Shown here piece after piece: positions 55,121 to 64,000 of a stretch of DNA of 64,000 nt. The DNA lies in NCBI GenBank assembly GCA_046331545.1, contig JAXLQR010000002.1, positions 2,852,001 to 2,916,000 of the forward strand. The letters run 5' to 3'. Source of the DNA: JADJVL01 sp046331545 (GTDB lineage Bacteria; Acidobacteriota; Holophagae; Holophagales; Holophagaceae). The position numbers were made by a program, and so were the translations under genes. Positions within the stretch are counted from its first letter, which is position 1. Each line of letters begins with the position of its first letter. Under the pieces are notes generated by a model, which did no database searches, had not been told where the DNA came from, and was given only the letters and a program-made list of their open reading frames with translations.

Positions 55121-57046
55121 TCAAGCCTCGTGCTCCGGGGCCGGCTCCTCGTCCGGGGCCTCCTCTTCCCCGGACGGCGCCGGCGAGGTCTTCGCCATCA
55201 GGGCCTGGTAGTAGGCGGGCCGAGTCTCGCGCACGTGGTCGGCGGAAGCCTTCCCGGTGAGCCAGGCCTTGTCCATGGGATAGACGTCGGGGTCGAAGAT
55301 CACCAGGTACCAGTGCCAGACCAGGATGGAGAGGGACGCCAGGATGGCCTCGTACCAGTGGGCCGCGGTGGCCGCGTCGGTCACCCATTTCGGGAAATGG
55401 CGCAGGGTCCAGGTGTTCGCCCAGAGGAGGAGGCCGGTCACGGCCATCACCACCGTGCCCCACATGTAGGCCCAGTACTCCATCTTCTCGGGGTAGCCGA
55501 ACATGCCGAAGGTCGGGCGCTCCTTGGCGAGGCCGAGGTTGAACTTCAGCATGCCGAGGATGTCCTTGGCGTCCTGCAGGCTCGGCCAGAGCTCCCCCAG
55601 GATCACCCGGTCGTGCTTCACCACCGCGAGGTGCACCAGGTGGAAGACCGTGGCCGCGGTGATGACCACCGCCGCGATGCGGTGGACGAGGCCGCGGTAC
55701 TGGGAGGTGGGATCGAACTCCTGGAAGGCCTTCACCCAGGCGGCGTCCGGGAACTTCAGCGCGAAGCCGGTGATCACCAGGGTGACGAAGCTGAGCACCA
55801 CCATGCCGTGGGCGAGGCGGAACTTCAGGTTCATGCGCGGGACTTCGAGGCCCGTGGCGTGGCCGTGGCGCCCGCGCCGCAGCTTGGCCAGCCAGTCCAG
55901 GCCGTTGTGCACCAGCATGAAGCCGATGGTGAGCGGGATCAGCACGAGGTAGGCGAGTCGGATCCAGCGCACCACGGGATGCTCGGGGCCCCCGCCGCCG
56001 GGGCGGAGGTGCACGGGGCCGATGGCGTACTTCCCGCTCACGCCCGCGTGGCAGCGCCCGCAGGTCTGGGCGAGGTTGGCGGGGTGGATCGTGGACTTCG
56101 GGTCGGTGGAGGACAGGATGTTGTGCACGCCGTGGCAGCTGGCGCAGTTGGCCACGGTCTGGGAGCCGCCCTTCAGGGCGAGGCCGTGGTAGCTGTCCTG
56201 GAAGGAGGGCAGCTTGTCCTTGGGCAGCGCGTAGCGGGCGGCGAGGCGCTCGTCCCCGTGGCAGCGGCCGCAGGTGGCGGTGGACACCCGCGCGGGGTTC
56301 ACGAGGGAACCGGCCTCGGAGGGCGCGAGGATGCTGTGCTCGCCGTGGCAGTCGGTGCAGACCGGCGCGCCCTTCACGCCGGCCTTCACGGCGAGGCCGT
56401 GCACGCTGGCGTCGTAGACGGCCTGGACGTCGGAGTGGCACTTGCCGCAGGTCTGCGCGACGCGCTCGTGGGTCGTGGCGGCCCCGGCGTCGCGGCCGGA
56501 CTTTACGTCGTGGGCCCCGTGGCAGTCGGAGCAGGAGGCCGCCGCGTTCTCGCCACGGGCCACGGCCCTGCCGTGCACGCTGAGGCGGTAGGCCTCCACG
56601 GGCTTGGCGAAGGGGATCTTGTGGCGCTGGAGGAACTCGGGATTGGAATGGCAGCTCCCGCAGGTGTCGGCCATGTTCTTCTTCGCGGTCTTCGAGGCGG
56701 GATCCGAGCTCGGAAGGATCTCGTGGAAGGGGCCGTGGCAGGAGAGGCAGCTCGCGGCGTCGGCCACCCCGTCCTTCTTGAGCACGCCATGCACGCTGGA
56801 GGCATAGGCCTTGACCACGTCGTCGTGGCAGGTGGCGCAGGAGACCTTCGCCATCCTGTCGGGGTGCGGGAGCTTCTTCGTCGCGGCGTGGCAGTCCTGG
56901 CAGTCCATGCCGCCGTGGGCGCTGCGCTCGAACTTCACCGGGTCCACCTCGTGGCAGGCCGTGCAGGCCTCGCCCTTCGGGGCCTTGGGGGCGCCGCCGC
57001 CGGGCAGCAGCATCAGCGTGAGCAATCCAGCCGTGAAGACGGACAT
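55121..57046 (-). CDS. Membrane multihaem cytochrome c fused to b-type domain, 11 CXXCH
   Basis: 641 residues. A short signal, then 11 CXXCH haem motifs between about residues 28 and 330 (CTACH, CQDCH, CATCH, CLSCH, CGSCH, CSDCH, CGKCH, CTDCH, CGRCH, CASCH, CGRCH). About five membrane helices follow (WIRLAYLVLIPLTIGFMLV, AHGMVVLSFVTLVITGF, HRIAAVVITAATVFHLVHL, AYMWGTVVMAVTGLLLW, ILASLSILVWHWYLVIF) with paired His for haem b. The tail is acidic. The architecture suits quinol oxidation with transfer to periplasmic haems (CbcL-like), by inference. GAGGCGA precedes the ATG. Confidence 0.88.
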   Translation of the reverse strand: MSVFTAGLLTLMLLPGGGAPKAPKGEACTACHEVDPVKFERSAHGGMDCQDCHAATKKLPHPDRMAKVSCATCHDDVVKAYASSVHGVLKKDGVADAASCLSCHGPFHEILPSSDPASKTAKKNMADTCGSCHSNPEFLQRHKIPFAKPVEAYRLSVHGRAVARGENAAASCSDCHGAHDVKSGRDAGAATTHERVAQTCGKCHSDVQAVYDASVHGLAVKAGVKGAPVCTDCHGEHSILAPSEAGSLVNPARVSTATCGRCHGDERLAARYALPKDKLPSFQDSYHGLALKGGSQTVANCASCHGVHNILSSTDPKSTIHPANLAQTCGRCHAGVSGKYAIGPVHLRPGGGGPEHPVVRWIRLAYLVLIPLTIGFMLVHNGLDWLAKLRRGRHGHATGLEVPRMNLKFRLAHGMVVLSFVTLVITGFALKFPDAAWVKAFQEFDPTSQYRGLVHRIAAVVITAATVFHLVHLAVVKHDRVILGELWPSLQDAKDILGMLKFNLGLAKERPTFGMFGYPEKMEYWAYMWGTVVMAVTGLLLWANTWTLRHFPKWVTDAATAAHWYEAILASLSILVWHWYLVIFDPDVYPMDKAWLTGKASADHVRETRPAYYQALMAKTSPAPSGEEEAPDEEPAPEHEA

Positions 57047-57426
57047 GTTCGCCTCGGTCGGGATCCGGCCGCCGACCTCCCCGCGCCGTCCCCGGGGTCC
57101 ACTTTCAGGGGCGCGCGACGGGCTGTCCAGGCGCCCGCGGGCCCGGGAGGTGCACTTGTGACGGAGTTCCGGGAGGCCCGCCAGGGCTGCACCCGCGCCG
57201 CACCGCGCCGGGAGCGCGGGGTGCGGCCCGCGACCCGGCGGGCCTCGCGACGCCTCCGCCGTCGGCGCGTGTCGCCACTTGTGACGGCGGTCAGCGTCCG
57301 GGGCCCGCAGGATTGCCGCAGGGCGGCGCGACCGCCTGAGGGCGGGGGGTTCCCGCCCACGCCCCGGGGCCGCGCGGCGCCAACGCCACGCGACCTTTCC
57401 CGGGAAGGACCACGAGGAGGCAGCCC
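57047..57426. promoter_or_regulatory. Divergent control region between the two 11-haem cytochrome genes
   Basis: 380 bp without a gene. The 12-bp sequence CACTTGTGACGG occurs twice in the same direction, at 57153-57164 and 57276-57287, 123 bp apart; such exact repeats are unlikely by chance in a GC-rich gap and may bind a regulator. GGCGGG-rich palindromes are also present. Confidence 0.5.
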
Positions 57427-59610
57427 ATGCTCCACCGGAACCGAGCCGACCGGACCGACCGCAACCCCGAGCGCCACGGGCTGCTCGCGCGGATGGCGCT
57501 GGCCTTCGTCGTGGCCTTCGGCCTCGCGGCGGCGCCGTCCTGGGCCCAGGGGGGCAAGGCGCCGAAGGCGGCCAAGGAGTCCTGCTACGACTGCCACGGC
57601 GAGAAGGACTTCGAGATCGACGTGAAAGGAGGCAAGAAGTCCCTCTTCGTGGACGCGGGCCTCTTCGGCAAGTCGGTGCACAGCTCGCTGGCCTGCAAGG
57701 ACTGCCACAAGACGCTGGCCGAGAACCACTCGGACGGGGGCGTGCCCTATACCAAGGTGGACTGCGGGTCCTGCCACACCGACGAGGCGAAGGTCTACCA
57801 GACCAGCATCCACGGCATGAGTTCCGCCATGGGGGCCTCCGGCGCCGCGAGCTGCACCGACTGCCACGGGAACCACGCCATCGTGCCGGTGAAGCAGGGC
57901 GATTCGCCGGTCTACAAGATGAACCTGCCCTTCACCTGCGCGAAGTGCCACGCGAACAAGGCCCTCACCGCCGAATACAAGATGAAGTACCCGTCGGTGG
58001 AGAGCCAGTACCAGGAGAGCATGCACGGGCAGGCCCTGCTCAAGAAGGGCCTCGTGGTGGCCCCGAGCTGCAATGACTGCCATGGCGTCCACGACATCAA
58101 GCGCAGCGTGGACCGCAGCTCGCCCATCAACCACGCCAACGTCGCGAAGACCTGCGGGAAGTGCCACACGAAGGTCGAGGAGACCTACAACAAGAGCATC
58201 CACGGCCAGCTCCTGGCCAAGGGCGATCCCCGCGGTCCGGTCTGCATCCAGTGCCACACCGCCCACCAGATCGAGGCGCCCACCAGCGGCCACTTCAAGT
58301 CCATCGCCGACCAGACCTGCGGCAAGTGCCACCAGGACCGCCTCGAGCACTACCGCGACACCTACCACGGCAAGGCCATGGCCCTGGGCAAGGCCAACGT
58401 GGCGAGGGACGTCGCCGCCTGCTACGACTGCCACGGGCACCACGACGTGCTCCGCGCGTCGGACCCGAATTCCCGCCTGTCCCCCAAGAACATCGTGGGG
58501 ACCTGCCAGCAGTGCCACGCCAAGGCCAACGCCAGCTTCACCCGCTACGCGCCCCACGCGAACCCCATGGACCGCAAGAGCTACCCCCAGCTCTACTGGG
58601 TCTTCATCGTGATGACCACGCTGCTGGTGGGCACCTTCACGGTCTTCGGCGCCCACACGCTGCTCTGGCTCTTCCGCTCCGTCTGGCTCTACCGCCACGA
58701 CTCCAAGCAGTTCCGCGAGGCCAAGATCCAGATCGCCAAGGACGACGAGCAGTTCACCCGCTTCCAGCCCTTCGAGCGGTTCCTGCACCTCCTCGTGGTC
58801 ACGAGCTTCCTGCTCCTGGTGCTCACGGGCATGCCGCTGAAGTTCTACTACACCGACTGGGCCAAGGGCATGTTCAACCTCATGGGCGGGCCCCAGGTGG
58901 CGCGCACGCTGCACCACTTCGGCGCGGTCATCACCTTCCTCTACTTCGGCCTGCACCTCTTCAGCACCCTCGGCCATTTCTGGAAGCACCGCGGCTTCCT
59001 GCGCAACCCCGACACCGGGAAGCTGGAGCTGGGCCGGCTCTGGCAGGCCATGAGCCATCCGGACTCCATGATCCCCACGAAGCAGGACCTCAAGGACTTC
59101 ATCGACCACAACAAGTGGTTCTTCGGGAAGGGCCCCAAGCCCCAGTTCGACCGCTGGACCTACTTCGAGAAGTTCGACTACCTGGCCGTCTTCTGGGGCG
59201 TCTTCGCCATCGGGGTCTCGGGCCTCATCATGTGGTTCCCCGAGTTCTTCAGCCGCTTCATGCCGGGCTGGATGATCAACGTCTCCCTCATCGTCCACTC
59301 CGACGAGGCCCTGCTGGCCGCCGGCTTCATCTTCACGGTGCACTTCTTCAACACTCACTTCCGGCTCGAGAAGTTCCCCATGGACACGGTCATCTTCTCG
59401 GGCCGGGTCTCCAAGAGCGAGATGCTCCACGAGCGCAAGCGCTGGTACGACCGCCTGGTGGCCGAGGGCCGGCTGGACGAGGTGCGCGTGAAGGACGAAT
59501 GGGACGCCTGGAAGGGCATCGCCCGCAGCTTCGGGTACCTCTTCTTCGGCGTGGGCGTCCTGCTGCTCCTGCTGATCATCTTCGCCATGACGACCCGCCT
59601 CACCCACTGA
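57427..59610 (+). CDS. Multihaem cytochrome c with C-terminal b-type membrane domain, 11 CXXCH
   Basis: 727 residues. Signal peptide about 1-40 (LAFVVAFGLAAAPSWAQ). Eleven CXXCH motifs lie between about residues 52 and 370 (CYDCH, CKDCH, CGSCH, CTDCH, CAKCH, CNDCH, CGKCH, CIQCH, CGKCH, CYDCH, CQQCH). Six membrane helices follow: YWVFIVMTTLLVGTFTVFG, LHLLVVTSFLLLVLTGMPL, HHFGAVITFLYFGLHLF, AVFWGVFAIGVSGLIMWF, LLAAGFIFTVHFFNTHF and YLFFGVGVLLLLLIIF. Paralogous to the divergent gene but with a longer head. GAGGAGG precedes the ATG. Confidence 0.9.
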   Translation: MLHRNRADRTDRNPERHGLLARMALAFVVAFGLAAAPSWAQGGKAPKAAKESCYDCHGEKDFEIDVKGGKKSLFVDAGLFGKSVHSSLACKDCHKTLAENHSDGGVPYTKVDCGSCHTDEAKVYQTSIHGMSSAMGASGAASCTDCHGNHAIVPVKQGDSPVYKMNLPFTCAKCHANKALTAEYKMKYPSVESQYQESMHGQALLKKGLVVAPSCNDCHGVHDIKRSVDRSSPINHANVAKTCGKCHTKVEETYNKSIHGQLLAKGDPRGPVCIQCHTAHQIEAPTSGHFKSIADQTCGKCHQDRLEHYRDTYHGKAMALGKANVARDVAACYDCHGHHDVLRASDPNSRLSPKNIVGTCQQCHAKANASFTRYAPHANPMDRKSYPQLYWVFIVMTTLLVGTFTVFGAHTLLWLFRSVWLYRHDSKQFREAKIQIAKDDEQFTRFQPFERFLHLLVVTSFLLLVLTGMPLKFYYTDWAKGMFNLMGGPQVARTLHHFGAVITFLYFGLHLFSTLGHFWKHRGFLRNPDTGKLELGRLWQAMSHPDSMIPTKQDLKDFIDHNKWFFGKGPKPQFDRWTYFEKFDYLAVFWGVFAIGVSGLIMWFPEFFSRFMPGWMINVSLIVHSDEALLAAGFIFTVHFFNTHFRLEKFPMDTVIFSGRVSKSEMLHERKRWYDRLVAEGRLDEVRVKDEWDAWKGIARSFGYLFFGVGVLLLLLIIFAMTTRLTH

Positions 59611-59629
59611 GCGCGGGGCTGGAGGGAAG

Positions 59630-59656
59630 GGCGGGCGGCTCCGGCCGCCCGCCTTT
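59630..59656 (+). terminator. Intrinsic terminator after the 727-residue cytochrome gene
   Basis: GGCGGGCGG (59630-59638 region) pairs with CCGCCCGCC (59645-59653) around CTCCGG, followed by TTT. It separates this gene from the ImcH-like gene, which may have its own promoter (TATGCT at about 59746). Confidence 0.65.
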
Positions 59657-59784
59657 CGCGTCTCCCCGTAGCCGGCCGCGCGGACCGGAATCACATCCTG
59701 CGCCGGCCCTGGGAGGCGTGACCTACTTCGTACGGCTTTGTCCTATGCTTGGCCCATCCCGCGCCGGGCCCTCGGAGGAACCTG

Positions 59785-61203
59785 ATGTTCAAAGACTTCC
59801 TGCGGAACCTCTCGAAGAACGCCATCAGCCTCTTCGGCGTGTGGCTGACCTCCGTCAGCGCGGTGATCTTCTTCTCGCTCTTCGGCTTCGAGCTGGTGGG
59901 CTACTCGGGCACGCCCTACCTCGGCATCATGGCCTTCCTGGTGGTGCCGGCCTTCTTCGTCGCCGGCCTGCTGCTCATCCCCTTCGGGATCTGGTGGACC
60001 AAGCGCAAGAAGCGCAAGGCGATGGAGAAGGGCGAGGAGGTCGCCGAGGACGCGTGGCTGGTCCTGGACTTCAACGCGCCGAAGGTCCGGCGCACGACGA
60101 TGATCCTGTCGGTGCTCTCGGTGGTGAACCTGATCATCATCGCCACGGCCACCTACAAGGGCGTGGAGGTGATGGGCTCGACGAAGTTCTGCGGCACCGC
60201 CTGCCACACCGTCATGGCGCCGGAATACACCACCTACCAGCGCAGCCCCCACGCCAAGGTGAAGTGCGTGGAGTGCCACATCGGCTCGGGCGCCAGCTGG
60301 TTCGTGAAATCCAAGCTCTCCGGCTCCTGGCAGCTCATCTCCGTGGCCTTCAACCTCTACCAGCGGCCCATCCCCACGCCGGTGCACAACCTGCGCCCCG
60401 CCCGGGACACCTGCGAGCAGTGCCACTGGCCCACCAAGTTCGTGGGCGACCGGCTGCGGGTGTACACCCGCTTCCAGGAGGACGCCGAGAACAGCGAGGT
60501 CAAGACGGCCCTGCTCATCCACGTGGGCGGCAGCCAGGGCAGCGTGGCCCGGGGCATCCACTGGCACGTGGATCCCGGCGTGAAGATCCGCTACCAGGCC
60601 GACGAGAAGCGCATGGCCATCGGCGACGTGGAGATGACCAAGGCCGACGGCACCGTGGAGGTCTTCAAGGCCCCCAAGCCCCTGGAGAAGGCCCAGCCCG
60701 GCTGGCGCTCCATGGACTGCCTGGACTGCCACAACCGGCCCTCCCACATCTACCGACTGCCCGAGGACGAGGTGAACGCGTCCATGGCCAACGGCCGCAT
60801 CGACCGCACGCTGCCCTGGATCCGCCGCGAGGCCGTGAAGGCCCTCAAGGGCGAGTACGCCAGCCGCGAGGACGCGGCCATGAAGATCCGCCAGGCCATC
60901 AACGACTTCTATTCCAAGGAGCAGCCGGACCTGCTGAAGGCCCGGGCCGCCACGGTCAACGACGCCATCACCGAGATCGTGAAGATCTACCACTCGAACG
61001 TCTGGCCCCACATGAAGATCAGCTGGGGCGCCTACCCCACCTTCCTGGGCCACAACCAGGTGGACGGCTGCTTCCGCTGCCACGACGACGAGCACAAGAC
61101 CGCCAGCGGCAAGAAGATCAGCCAGGACTGCGCCACCTGCCACTCGGTGCTGGCCCAGGACGAGAAGGACCCGAAGATCCTGAAGGACCTGGCGAACCCC
61201 TGA
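59785..61203 (+). CDS. NapC/NirT-type hexahaem cytochrome with three membrane helices (ImcH-like)
   Basis: 472 residues. Three N-terminal membrane helices (about 16-38, 47-70, 106-124) then a haem domain. The first site is C-x3-C-H (residues 136-141, FCGTACHTVM); five normal CXXCH sites follow at 161, 210, 312, 429 and 449. Three helices plus a NapC/NirT domain match ImcH, the Geobacter inner-membrane quinol oxidase used for high-potential acceptors (7 haems there, 6 motifs here). It would take electrons from menaquinol to periplasmic carriers. GGAGG lies before the ATG. Confidence 0.85.
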   Translation: MFKDFLRNLSKNAISLFGVWLTSVSAVIFFSLFGFELVGYSGTPYLGIMAFLVVPAFFVAGLLLIPFGIWWTKRKKRKAMEKGEEVAEDAWLVLDFNAPKVRRTTMILSVLSVVNLIIIATATYKGVEVMGSTKFCGTACHTVMAPEYTTYQRSPHAKVKCVECHIGSGASWFVKSKLSGSWQLISVAFNLYQRPIPTPVHNLRPARDTCEQCHWPTKFVGDRLRVYTRFQEDAENSEVKTALLIHVGGSQGSVARGIHWHVDPGVKIRYQADEKRMAIGDVEMTKADGTVEVFKAPKPLEKAQPGWRSMDCLDCHNRPSHIYRLPEDEVNASMANGRIDRTLPWIRREAVKALKGEYASREDAAMKIRQAINDFYSKEQPDLLKARAATVNDAITEIVKIYHSNVWPHMKISWGAYPTFLGHNQVDGCFRCHDDEHKTASGKKISQDCATCHSVLAQDEKDPKILKDLANP

Positions 61204-61218
61204 GGCCCGGCCCGGACG

Positions 61219-61253
61219 CTGGACACCCGCGGACCTCCGCGGGTGTCCAGTTT
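61219..61253 (+). terminator. Strong intrinsic terminator after the ImcH-like gene
   Basis: CTGGACACCCGCGG (61219-61232) pairs perfectly with 61237-61250 around ACCT, followed by TTT. Stem of 14 bp. Confidence 0.85.
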
Positions 61254-61298
61254 CGCATCCGGACTCGAGGCCCCGTCCGTGGGAGGATGGGGCCTTTC

Positions 61299-61814
<516 letters not shown>

Positions 61815-61912
61815 GCTCCGCGACGGGCCCACGCCGGGACGTCGTGTCCTGGATCACGGCGTCCTGGCGGGATCCTTGAAACGCGCCGGCCTCCGGCACC
61901 TGCGGAGGCCCC

Positions 61913-63613
61913 GTGTCCGAAGCCCTTTTCCCCGAGCTGTCCCTTCCCGGGCTCTCCTGGCCAGGGCTGCAGGGCTGGAACGCGCCGGGTTCCCTCGACG
62001 TGGCCGCCGCCTGGCTTCGGGCCGGGGGCTGGGCCCTGCCCCGCACCGAGGCCTTCCCGGACCCGGCGAAGGTCCGCGCCCGGCTCCAGGAGCTGGCGGC
62101 GGAACTGAAGGGCCAGGCCCGGCTGGGCCTCGACCTCCGGGGCCTGCGGGACGGCGCGGATGGCATCGTCGAGGCGGCCCGGGAGGCCGGCGTGGCCTTC
62201 CTGCTCCACACCGCCGACCTGCCGCCCGCCCTGGACGCCCTGCGCCGGGCCGCTCTGCCGCGCATCGCGGCGGTGGCCAGCGTGGAGGAGGGCCGGCGGG
62301 CCGCGGCCCGGGGCGCCGATGCCCTGCTGGCCCGGAGCGAGGACGTGGCGGTCCTGCAGAGCCTCGGCCTGCCGGTGGTGGCCGAGGCCGAGAGCGCCGC
62401 GGAGGCCCGGGAGGCCCACCGTTCCGGCGCCGCCGGCCTGAGGCCGCGCTCGCCGCACGCGCTGCCCGAGGGGGCGTCTCCGGCCCTGGTCCCCGGTCCC
62501 GCCGCGGCTCCGCTGCCCCGCCTGCGCATCCGCGAACTGGACGTGGCCTATCCGATCCAGCAGGGCGGCATGGGGGTCGGCGTCTCCTGGGAAGGCCTGG
62601 CCGGGGCCGTGGCCGCCGCCGGAGGCGTGGGGCTCGTCTCCGCCATCGGCACCGCCTACCACCCTTCCGCCCGCAGCCCGAAGCGCCTGGGACGGCCCGA
62701 CGGTTCCGCGGCCCTGAACCCGCCCGAGGTGCTGAAGGGCATCCTCGCCGAGGCGCGCCGCCGGTCGCGGGGCCGCGGCGCCGTGGGCGTGAACATCCTG
62801 TGCGCCATCGAGGGCTACGACGAGGCCGTGCGCGCCTCGGTGGAGGGCGGCGCGCAGCTCATCGTCTCCGGCGCGGGGCTGCCCCTGAACCTGCCGGCCC
62901 TGGTGGGGGACGCGGACGTGGCCCTGGTGCCCATCGTCTCCTCGGGCCGCGCCCTGGGGATCCTCTGCCGCCAGTGGCAGCGCAAGCACGGCCGCCTGCC
63001 GGACGCCGTGGTGCTGGAAGGCCCCGAGAGCGGAGGCCACCAGGGCCTGAGCGCCGAGCAGTGCGCAGATCCCGCCCACCGGCTCGAGAACCTCCTGCCC
63101 GAGGTGCTCGCCGAGCGGGACCGCTGGGGCGACTTCCCCGTGATCGTGGCCGGTGGCGTGTGGGACCACGGGGACATCGAGCGGTTCCTCGCCCTGGGCG
63201 CCGCGGGCGTGCAGATGGGCACGCGCTTCATCGGCACCTTCGAGTGCGACGCCCATCCCACCTTCAAGGACACCATCCTCAAGGCCCGGGCCGAGGACAT
63301 CGTGCTCATGAAGTCGCCCGTGGGCCTTCCCGCCCGCGGCGTGCGCACCGCGCTCCAGTCCCGCCTCGAGGCCGGCACCGCGCCGCCGGTGCGCTGCGTG
63401 AGCCGCTGCCTGCAGCCCTGCGGCCACGGCCGGGGTGCGGCGGAGGCCGGCTACTGCATCGCCGACCGCCTCGGCGACGCGTGGAACGGCGACGTCGAAA
63501 GCGGTCTCTTCTTCTCCGGCACGAACGGATCGCGGCTGAGGGAGCTGGTCGGCGTCCGGGACCTCCTGGAGGAGCTGACCCAGGATCCGGGGCTCTCGCG
63601 GCTGGGGGCCTGA
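61913..63613 (+). CDS. Nitronate monooxygenase-like protein with extra N-terminal domain
   Basis: 566 residues, GTG start after GGAGGCCCC. Residues about 205-566 form the NAD(P)H:FMN TIM-barrel of the nitronate monooxygenase / 2-nitropropane dioxygenase family: YPIQQGGMGVGVSWEGLAGA, GAVGVNILCAIEGY, GAQLIVSGAGLPL, LEGPESGGHQGL, PVIVAGGVWDHGDIERFLAL and GVQMGTRFIGT. The first 200 residues resemble a degenerate half-barrel (AVASVEEGRRAAARGADALL). The substrate is uncertain; it may be an enoyl reductase or nitronate oxidase. Confidence 0.8.
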   Translation: MSEALFPELSLPGLSWPGLQGWNAPGSLDVAAAWLRAGGWALPRTEAFPDPAKVRARLQELAAELKGQARLGLDLRGLRDGADGIVEAAREAGVAFLLHTADLPPALDALRRAALPRIAAVASVEEGRRAAARGADALLARSEDVAVLQSLGLPVVAEAESAAEAREAHRSGAAGLRPRSPHALPEGASPALVPGPAAAPLPRLRIRELDVAYPIQQGGMGVGVSWEGLAGAVAAAGGVGLVSAIGTAYHPSARSPKRLGRPDGSAALNPPEVLKGILAEARRRSRGRGAVGVNILCAIEGYDEAVRASVEGGAQLIVSGAGLPLNLPALVGDADVALVPIVSSGRALGILCRQWQRKHGRLPDAVVLEGPESGGHQGLSAEQCADPAHRLENLLPEVLAERDRWGDFPVIVAGGVWDHGDIERFLALGAAGVQMGTRFIGTFECDAHPTFKDTILKARAEDIVLMKSPVGLPARGVRTALQSRLEAGTAPPVRCVSRCLQPCGHGRGAAEAGYCIADRLGDAWNGDVESGLFFSGTNGSRLRELVGVRDLLEELTQDPGLSRLGA

Positions 63614-63644
63614 GGGACGGATCCGCGGCGGCCGCGGGGGTCGT

Positions 63645-64000
63645 TCAGCGCCGCGGGTTCCAGAGCGGATGCTCGAAGCTCAGGTAGAGAAAGACCGCCC
63701 TTTCCCCCTTGGACGGACCCAGCCCGACGGGGAAGGAGAGCCCCGGGACGACCTGCAGGCCGCTCTTGAAGTTCATCGCCCAGCGCAGGCCCGGATTGAT
63801 CAGGAACGCGCTCTGCCGGGTCTTCCTGCCCGGGCCGATGACCTGCTCGGTGCGGGTGTAGGCGACCTCGAGCATCGCGTTGAAGGTGGGACGCACCAGC
63901 CAGATCAGGCTCTGGCCGAGGTTCCACCCCGACAGGTCGGCCCGCTCCCCGCGCTCGTTCCGGGCGCGGGGAACGCGGGTGGCTCCCAGGTTGAGGTGGG
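63645..64000 (-). CDS. C-terminal part of an outer-membrane protein (cut by window edge)
   Basis: About 117 residues, ending AVFLYLSFEHPLWNPRR. Aromatic-rich alternating strands (QSLIWLVRPTFNAMLEVAYT, INPGLRWAMNFKSGLQVVPG, LSFPVGLGPSKGERAVFLY) resemble the transporter/outer-membrane family PF13557 (MetA-pathway of phenol degradation-like). The start is outside the window. No terminator seen in the 30-bp gap to the convergent gene. Confidence 0.6.
   Translation of the reverse strand, partial: HLNLGATRVPRARNERGERADLSGWNLGQSLIWLVRPTFNAMLEVAYTRTEQVIGPGRKTRQSAFLINPGLRWAMNFKSGLQVVPGLSFPVGLGPSKGERAVFLYLSFEHPLWNPRR

Overview
The window is very GC-rich chromosomal DNA. Gene content points to a respiring Gram-negative bacterium of the Acidobacteriota, most likely class Holophagae (Geothrix / Mesoterricola type). 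It carries large multihaem cytochromes fused to b-type membrane domains, a NapC/NirT quinol oxidase of ImcH type, an outer-membrane barrel protein and a complete glycogen cluster. The genus is an inference; there is no rRNA in the window. Genes are densely packed, many overlap by 4 bases, and GTG or TTG starts are common.

Layout. 1-11 kb: electron transfer flavoprotein (etfB, and etfA cut by the window edge), two NTF2-like proteins, murG, a beta-propeller protein, a degenerate PilT-like ATPase, an ankyrin protein, a POTRA/barrel outer-membrane protein and recG. 11-15 kb: a 50-residue lanthipeptide-like precursor, then deoC and a two-domain ALDH16-type aldehyde dehydrogenase (deoxyribose catabolism). 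15.2-15.9 kb: two simple-repeat arrays joined head to head through palindromic modules. 16-19.5 kb: a histidine kinase and response regulator pair, coaD, and a phosphoribosyltransferase/hydrolase pair. 19.6-32.1 kb: glycogen metabolism (fused debranching enzyme, glgB, glgP, a short pgi, glgA, glgC). 32-38 kb: stress and housekeeping genes (host-attachment-like protein, CBS pair, Hsp20, universal stress protein, VIT/VWA protein). 38-46.6 kb: ddl, an S41-like pseudo-peptidase, a YibQ-type protein, a transglutaminase-like protein, glpX, cutA and tRNA-Pro with tandem repeats behind it. 46.7-55 kb: glycosyltransferase, DciA-like protein, CoA transferase, tex, a lipoprotein, lepB, a second copy of the repeat element, and yicC. 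55-64 kb: divergent 11-haem b/c cytochromes, an ImcH-like cytochrome, peroxiredoxin, a nitronate-monooxygenase-like protein and the end of an outer-membrane protein gene.

How the genes work together. GlgC, GlgA and GlgB build glycogen, GlgP and the debranching enzyme degrade it, and Pgi and GlpX link it to sugar phosphates. DeoC makes acetaldehyde from deoxyribose 5-phosphate, which the adjacent ALDH can oxidise. The three cytochromes look like a quinol-to-periplasm electron exit, as used in metal or humic respiration.

The most unusual signals are non-coding. (1) A composite element with terminal inverted repeats, palindromes and a short tandem-repeat core occurs once complete (53831-54111) and once as two inverted half-elements (15244-15902). 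(2) A 123-bp tandem repeat abuts tRNA-Pro, and each unit carries pieces of that tRNA split at the T loop. (3) Six genes have a TANNNT -10 box exactly 6 nt before their start codon, which implies leaderless mRNAs; one pair (recG and the outer-membrane protein gene) shares an overlapping bidirectional -10 in a 22-bp gap.
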